Origin: Chloroflexota bacterium
GTDB lineage: Bacteria > Chloroflexota > Anaerolineae > 4572-78 > J111
Assembly: GCA_016860845.1 (NCBI GenBank)
Contig: BOKF01000054.1
Span: 1 to 55,878 of the forward strand
Direction of reading: 5' to 3'
Length of the DNA: 55,878 nucleotides
Of this stretch, positions 52,286 to 55,878 are shown piece by piece. The translations under genes were made by a program, and so were the position numbers. Within the stretch, counting starts at the first letter, position 1; each line of letters starts with the position of its first letter. The notes beneath the pieces are model-generated. The model saw only the letters and a program-made list of their open reading frames with translations, was not told where the DNA came from and did no database searches.

Positions 52286-52467
52286 GAGAGCATTCGGAAA
52301 TCCCAGAACAACCTTGCCACTGGCGCTCGTCCGGTGATGAAGTCACCGGGCTATACTATAGCGCCCGATTAATCGGGCTAAAGCCGGGTTGACCCGGCAC
52401 TGTTCCATAGCCCTGGCATTCATGCCGGGGCGGACAAGTCAGACGAAACAACTTCCGAACGCTTTCG
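52285..52467. repeat. Multi-hairpin element
   Basis: Outer arms CGAGAGCATTCGGAA and TTCCGAACGCTTTCG match 13 of 15 bases. Inside are four tight hairpins: CCGGTGATGAAGTCACCGG (52331), GCCCGATTAATCGGGC (52363), GCCGGGTTGACCCGGC (52383) and CCTGGCATTCATGCCGGG (52412). There is no reading frame. It can be a non-autonomous mobile element or a structured RNA. Confidence 0.65.
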
Positions 52468-52474
52468 ACTCCTG

Positions 52475-53692
52475 TCATTTTTGCTTTGCCTCAATTAACG
52501 AGATCAACAACTCCACCGCTTCGGCGGCGAAAGCCGGGTCCTCAATGTGAGTGTCGCGCTCGATGAGGCGGATGTTGGGCGGCAGGCCGGCTTTCAATTC
52601 GGCCACAAAGGCCGCGTCCGCTTCAGGATCGTAGAAGCCTTCCCCTTTGACCGCATAACTATCGTAGCCCGCCGTGGGGATCATGAAAACGGCGTCGGTC
52701 TGGGTGTGTTGGAGGCGGCGAGCCACTTCGCGGCCAACTTCAGCCATTTCCTCCTTATTCAACCGGACATCGGTGATTTGGGGGCTGTGGGCAATCAGGG
52801 TGCGGTCCCGGTATGGAGCCGGAACCGTTTCCGGTTCATTAAAGACCAGCACCTCGATGGCGCCGGGGCAGAGCACCTGCGGCAGGCCCAGCTTCCCGGC
52901 GACGGTCAGGCGCTCCGGGCCGCCCGCCAATAGCGCATGATATATTTCGTTTGAAACTTCGATGGTGGAATAATCGAGGACCGCCCCGATGACCCCTTCC
53001 TTCATCAGTTGTTCCATCGCTCGCCCGCCGGGGCCAATCGCGTGGAAAACGATGGTTTCATAACCGGCGGCTTCCAGCAGTTCGATGGCTTTCATCGCGC
53101 CTTTGGTGGTGATGCCCACCGTAGTCACCCCAACCAGCGGCTTATCGCCCTGTTCCAGCTTAACCTCGACCGCAGCCATGCCACACACTGCCCCGGCCGC
53201 GTTGGCCAGAACCTTGCGGCTGACCGGGTTGAGGCCCAGAATGTCCGTCACCGAGAACATCATGGTCAGGTCTTTGATGTCTACCCAGGGCGCAACATTG
53301 CCGGAGGCCATCGTCGAAACCATGACCTTGGGGAAACCGTAGGGCAGCGCGCGCATAACCCGGGTGCTGAGGGTTGTTCCCTGAGTGCCGCCCATAGCCA
53401 CAATGCCGTGAGCCTGGCCGGAAGCGGCCAACTCGGTCACGATTTTGGTGGCTCCGGCGGCCATCACCGGCGCAGCAACTTCCCGGGTCGGGTTTTCCAA
53501 TAGCTTAGTCAGGGGGACACCGCCCGCCTCGGCCACTTGCTCGCGTGTTATATCGGCCTGAGTGGCCGGCGCGCCGACCACACCCGTGTCAATCACCAAG
53601 GCCCTATCCCCCAACTTTTCGATCTGCTCGCGCAGGTAGTGGGCTTCGCGGCCTTTGGTATCGAGCGTCACCAAAATGACAATTGTTTTCAC
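52475..53692 (-). CDS. Tm-1-like ATP-binding protein (UPF0261)
   Basis: The 405-residue protein matches the Tm-1-like ATP-binding family: IVILVTLDTKGREAHYLREQ, AMGGTQGTTLSTRVMRALP and FHAIGPGGRAMEQLMKEG. In plants the Tm-1 protein fuses this domain to the TIM barrel. In bacteria they often sit side by side, as here. The function is unknown; Tm-1 inhibits a viral RNA replicase. GTG 53692 follows a very good AGGAGGTAAG site. Confidence 0.9.
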   Translation of the reverse strand: MKTIVILVTLDTKGREAHYLREQIEKLGDRALVIDTGVVGAPATQADITREQVAEAGGVPLTKLLENPTREVAAPVMAAGATKIVTELAASGQAHGIVAMGGTQGTTLSTRVMRALPYGFPKVMVSTMASGNVAPWVDIKDLTMMFSVTDILGLNPVSRKVLANAAGAVCGMAAVEVKLEQGDKPLVGVTTVGITTKGAMKAIELLEAAGYETIVFHAIGPGGRAMEQLMKEGVIGAVLDYSTIEVSNEIYHALLAGGPERLTVAGKLGLPQVLCPGAIEVLVFNEPETVPAPYRDRTLIAHSPQITDVRLNKEEMAEVGREVARRLQHTQTDAVFMIPTAGYDSYAVKGEGFYDPEADAAFVAELKAGLPPNIRLIERDTHIEDPAFAAEAVELLISLIEAKQK

Positions 53693-53855
53693 CTTACCTC
53701 CTTGTAGGGTTTTTGTTTGTAAGCTATGGGCCGCCCAATTTTACACCCTAGCCGCCCGACTCACCAATACCAAAAGGTCTTTTCAGACAAATTCGTCCAA
53801 ATAAAAAAGAGGTTGTATTATATGGCTACACGACTACCTTGTGGAGGAGACTTTT

Positions 53856-55013
53856 ATGCCCATCAATTTTGACGCCCTGACCGCCTTACTGCAAGCGATG
53901 GTTCGCCTGCCCACCCCACCCGGCGAGGAAAAACCGCTGATCGAACTGCTGGCCGGCGAAATGCGCCGCCTGGGCTTTGACCGGGTTTGGGTCAATGCCG
54001 AGGGCAGCCTGATCGGGCTGATCGAGGGGGCGCAGCCCGGCCCCACCCTATTACTCGATACCCACGGCGACACGGTCGGCGTAGCGCCCGGTGTTCCCTG
54101 GCAGCATGATCCGTTTGGCGCGATCGTCGAGGGCAGCCGGATGTACGGGCGCGGCACGTCGGATATGAAAGGCGCGCTGGCGGCCATGGTTTACGCCGCC
54201 CTCGCCGCCGACCGCAGCCGCCTGGCCGGACGGGTCGCCATCAGCGTGACGGTCATGGAGGAAGTTTTGGAGGGCATCGCCCTCAAAACGGTGATGGAGG
54301 AGGTTGAGCCAGACTTTGTGGTCATCGGCGAATCCACTGAATTGAACCTGAATCACGGCGGGCGCGGCCGCGCGGAAATCCACCTGGAAACGATTGGCCG
54401 GCCGGCACACTCGTCGTCGCCGCAATTGGGCTTGAATGCGGTTCACTTGATGCTGCCCGCTGTCCAGGCCCTCAAGGAGCTGTCCTTGCCTGCCGACCCG
54501 CTTCTCGGCCCGGCCATTCTGGCCCTGACCGACATTATCTCCGACCCTTACCCCGGCTACTCCGTTGTCCCCAGCCGCTGCCGGGTAACGTATGATCGCC
54601 GCTTGCTGGCGGGGGAGACGAGGGAGAGCGTGCTTGGCTCAATTCAGCAACTGCCAGAGCTGGCCGGGGTGAATGTGACCATCGCCCAAGGCGAGCATAC
54701 GACTTACACCGGGGCCACGTTACGCCATGAAAAACTTTTCCCGGCCTGGAAATTTGCGCCCGACCATCCGTTTGTCGAGGCAGCGCTGGCCGGTCTGCGC
54801 TCTGCCGGGCTGAATCCGGGCCTGGGGGCTTACCGTTTTTGCACCAACGCGGCTTATAGCGCCGGCATAGCCGCTGTCCCGACCGTCGGCTTTGGGCCGT
54901 CATCTGAAGGGCATGCCCACGTGGTTGACGAGCACATCGAGCTTGAGCAGTTGTTCAGCGCGGCGCGTGGCTACTTAGGGATCATAGGGAGCGTCCTCAG
55001 AGCAGCGTCATGA
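53856..55013 (+). CDS. M20-family metallopeptidase (YgeY-like)
   Basis: The 385-residue protein has the M20 pattern: LLDTHGDTVGVAP, GRGTSDMKGALAAMVYAALA, TVMEEVLEG and a C-terminal FGPSSEGHAHVVDEHIELEQ. The metal-binding H, D, E and H and the catalytic D and E are in place. It resembles the YgeY/ArgE group of deacetylases and dipeptidases. ATG 53856 has GGAGGAGA before it. The Tm-1-like gene lies divergent; their purpose together is unknown. Confidence 0.9.
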   Translation: MPINFDALTALLQAMVRLPTPPGEEKPLIELLAGEMRRLGFDRVWVNAEGSLIGLIEGAQPGPTLLLDTHGDTVGVAPGVPWQHDPFGAIVEGSRMYGRGTSDMKGALAAMVYAALAADRSRLAGRVAISVTVMEEVLEGIALKTVMEEVEPDFVVIGESTELNLNHGGRGRAEIHLETIGRPAHSSSPQLGLNAVHLMLPAVQALKELSLPADPLLGPAILALTDIISDPYPGYSVVPSRCRVTYDRRLLAGETRESVLGSIQQLPELAGVNVTIAQGEHTTYTGATLRHEKLFPAWKFAPDHPFVEAALAGLRSAGLNPGLGAYRFCTNAAYSAGIAAVPTVGFGPSSEGHAHVVDEHIELEQLFSAARGYLGIIGSVLRAAS

Positions 55014-55172
55014 AATCTTGGTGATTTCTTCGGCTTTCTAACTGTTTTCTGGTAAAGTTCAAGCCAGATTCAAATACAAAGTTGTTAATATGAAGGAAAG
55101 TGATGTATTATTAGCTCTCAAGAACTATCTTTGCTCATTAATAATCACTCCTTGTAGGCAAGGCAACTGGCC

Positions 55173-55694
55173 ATGGTGAAGTGTCAATTTTGTCAAACAG
55201 TCCACGTAGATAATACGATCTTTTGCAGCGAATGCGGCTACTACATGCTGGAAAACACTGGCCGTGAAACCGATCCCCTGGACACTCTTGAGGTGCGTGA
55301 TGAGGAGGAAAAGCCGGTTAGTCACTCTGACCCGTCAGCCGCCGTCCAGCGGGCCGGCGAGTCACTGGCTATTCGGCTAAAGATTGGCTCCAGGCAGCGC
55401 GAAGTGGAAATGCCCCTGAATGTGATTACCCACCTGGGGCGAGTTGATGCGGCGGCCAGTGTCTTTCCAGAGGTGGACCTGAGCGATGACAGTGAGGCTG
55501 CCCTGGGGGTGTCTCGCCGCCATGCCCGTATCCTCAAACAGGGGGGGATGGTGGTGGTCGAGGACATGGGCAGCATCAACGGCACGTTTATCAACGGCAA
55601 ACGGCTTGACCCCTATCTCCCCGAAATCCTCAACGACGGCGATGTTCTCCAACTCGGCAAACTCAAAATAGAAGTTAAGATTCGTAAAAGATAA
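55173..55694 (+). CDS. Zinc-ribbon FHA-domain protein
   Basis: The 173-residue protein has a zinc ribbon (VKCQFCQTVHVD, FCSECGYYM), then an FHA domain (about 70-170): THLGRVDAAA, LGVSRRHARILKQGG, DMGSINGTFINGKRL and GDVLQLGKLKIEV. FHA binds phosphothreonine peptides, so this is a reader for Ser/Thr kinases such as the two at 36574-39704. An acidic linker separates the two parts. The start at ATG 55173 has only a weak ribosome site. Confidence 0.93.
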   Translation: MVKCQFCQTVHVDNTIFCSECGYYMLENTGRETDPLDTLEVRDEEEKPVSHSDPSAAVQRAGESLAIRLKIGSRQREVEMPLNVITHLGRVDAAASVFPEVDLSDDSEAALGVSRRHARILKQGGMVVVEDMGSINGTFINGKRLDPYLPEILNDGDVLQLGKLKIEVKIRKR

Positions 55695-55878
55695 AACCCC
55701 TCCCCACCTCTCCTGGTTCGCTCCGCTCCAGCGAAAGTTATGTCAAAGTTTGTGATCGTTCGGAGTTTGGTAAGAGAGGGCAGGAGTAAAAAATTTCCCC
55801 TACCCCCCCTTGGTTTTTAGGCGAGGAGCAGACCGAAATCAGCCCCACCCCGCCCCAAGTGGTTGCCCGTCCACGTCA
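55695..55878. other. Terminal intergenic stretch
   Basis: C-rich sequence with CCCCTCCCCACCTCTCC and CCCCTACCCCCCCTTGG. This is the common CCCTC-type intergenic repeat. No gene is visible. Confidence 0.4.

Noticed and set aside
1..55878. tRNA and rRNA genes
   Set aside because: I looked for T-loop and CCA-like ends and for conserved rRNA blocks and found none that hold. A dedicated scan could be more sensitive.

Overview
The window looks like a piece of a Chloroflexota chromosome, probably from the Anaerolineae/Caldilineae side. This is inferred from gene content and style: Thr/Pro-rich lipoprotein linkers, zinc-ribbon plus LamG-like proteins, a BMP-type nucleoside importer, UbiD, FHA and PP2C signalling genes, mixed Ser/Thr kinases, and many short inverted and heptameric repeats between genes. 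There is no rRNA, tRNA or CRISPR array. Strand use switches often and operons are short, as in a free-living heterotroph. No 16S or other marker is present, so the assignment is tentative.

Layout. (1) 0.3-4.6 kb: a SnoaL-like protein, then a glycyl radical enzyme of the B12-independent glycerol/diol dehydratase type with its radical-SAM activase, preceded by a perfect 28-nt palindrome that looks like a repressor operator. (2) 4.6-10 kb: an orphan OmpR-type regulator, a Bax1/DUF790 nuclease-like protein, and a minus-strand run of a PHP metallohydrolase, an alpha/beta hydrolase and a zinc-ribbon protein. (3) 10-19.6 kb: a long minus-strand operon with an amidohydrolase, a BMP lipoprotein, two permeases and a double ATPase (nucleoside/purine-type import). 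A Nudix-transmembrane protein lies between the permeases, and a cyclodeaminase-like protein and a 2-hydroxyacid dehydrogenase follow. (4) 19.7-30.4 kb: a histidine kinase, a phosphatidylcholine-synthase-like enzyme, an acidic unknown, a PP2C phosphatase, a Gfo/Idh oxidoreductase, KhpA, UbiD, a toxin-antitoxin-like pair whose DUF4258 gene has an in-frame stop, and a three-repeat lipoprotein.

(5) 30.5-47.8 kb: a cobalamin locus. A promoter, a cobalamin riboswitch and an intrinsic terminator precede cobD, cobT, cobB, a C-terminal scrap of pduX and cobQ. Two Ser/Thr kinases (NERD-kinase and kinase-WD40) follow cobQ with gaps of only 8 and 17 nt. After a convergent PIN toxin-antitoxin pair come cbiB, a ferredoxin-CobO fusion, a lone ferredoxin-like protein and a ferredoxin-CobN fusion. 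Together these cover a,c-diamide formation, cobalt insertion, adenosylation, the remaining amidations, aminopropanol attachment and lower-ligand activation. cobS, cobU and the early corrin-ring genes are not here. (6) 47.9-55.9 kb: a frameshifted DoxX gene, a NYN/OST-HTH protein, a complete 1668-bp insertion sequence, the TIM-barrel and Tm-1-like pair, an M20 peptidase and a zinc-ribbon FHA protein. The insertion sequence landed in the 3' end of the TIM-barrel gene and now supplies its stop codon.

The most unusual feature is the spread of short tandem repeats with mostly 7-nt units. They lie between genes, inside the cobalamin riboswitch and, in frame, inside CobB, CobQ, CbiB, CobO and CobN, where they add low-complexity loops. 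All protein-coding cases in the window fall in cobalamin genes.
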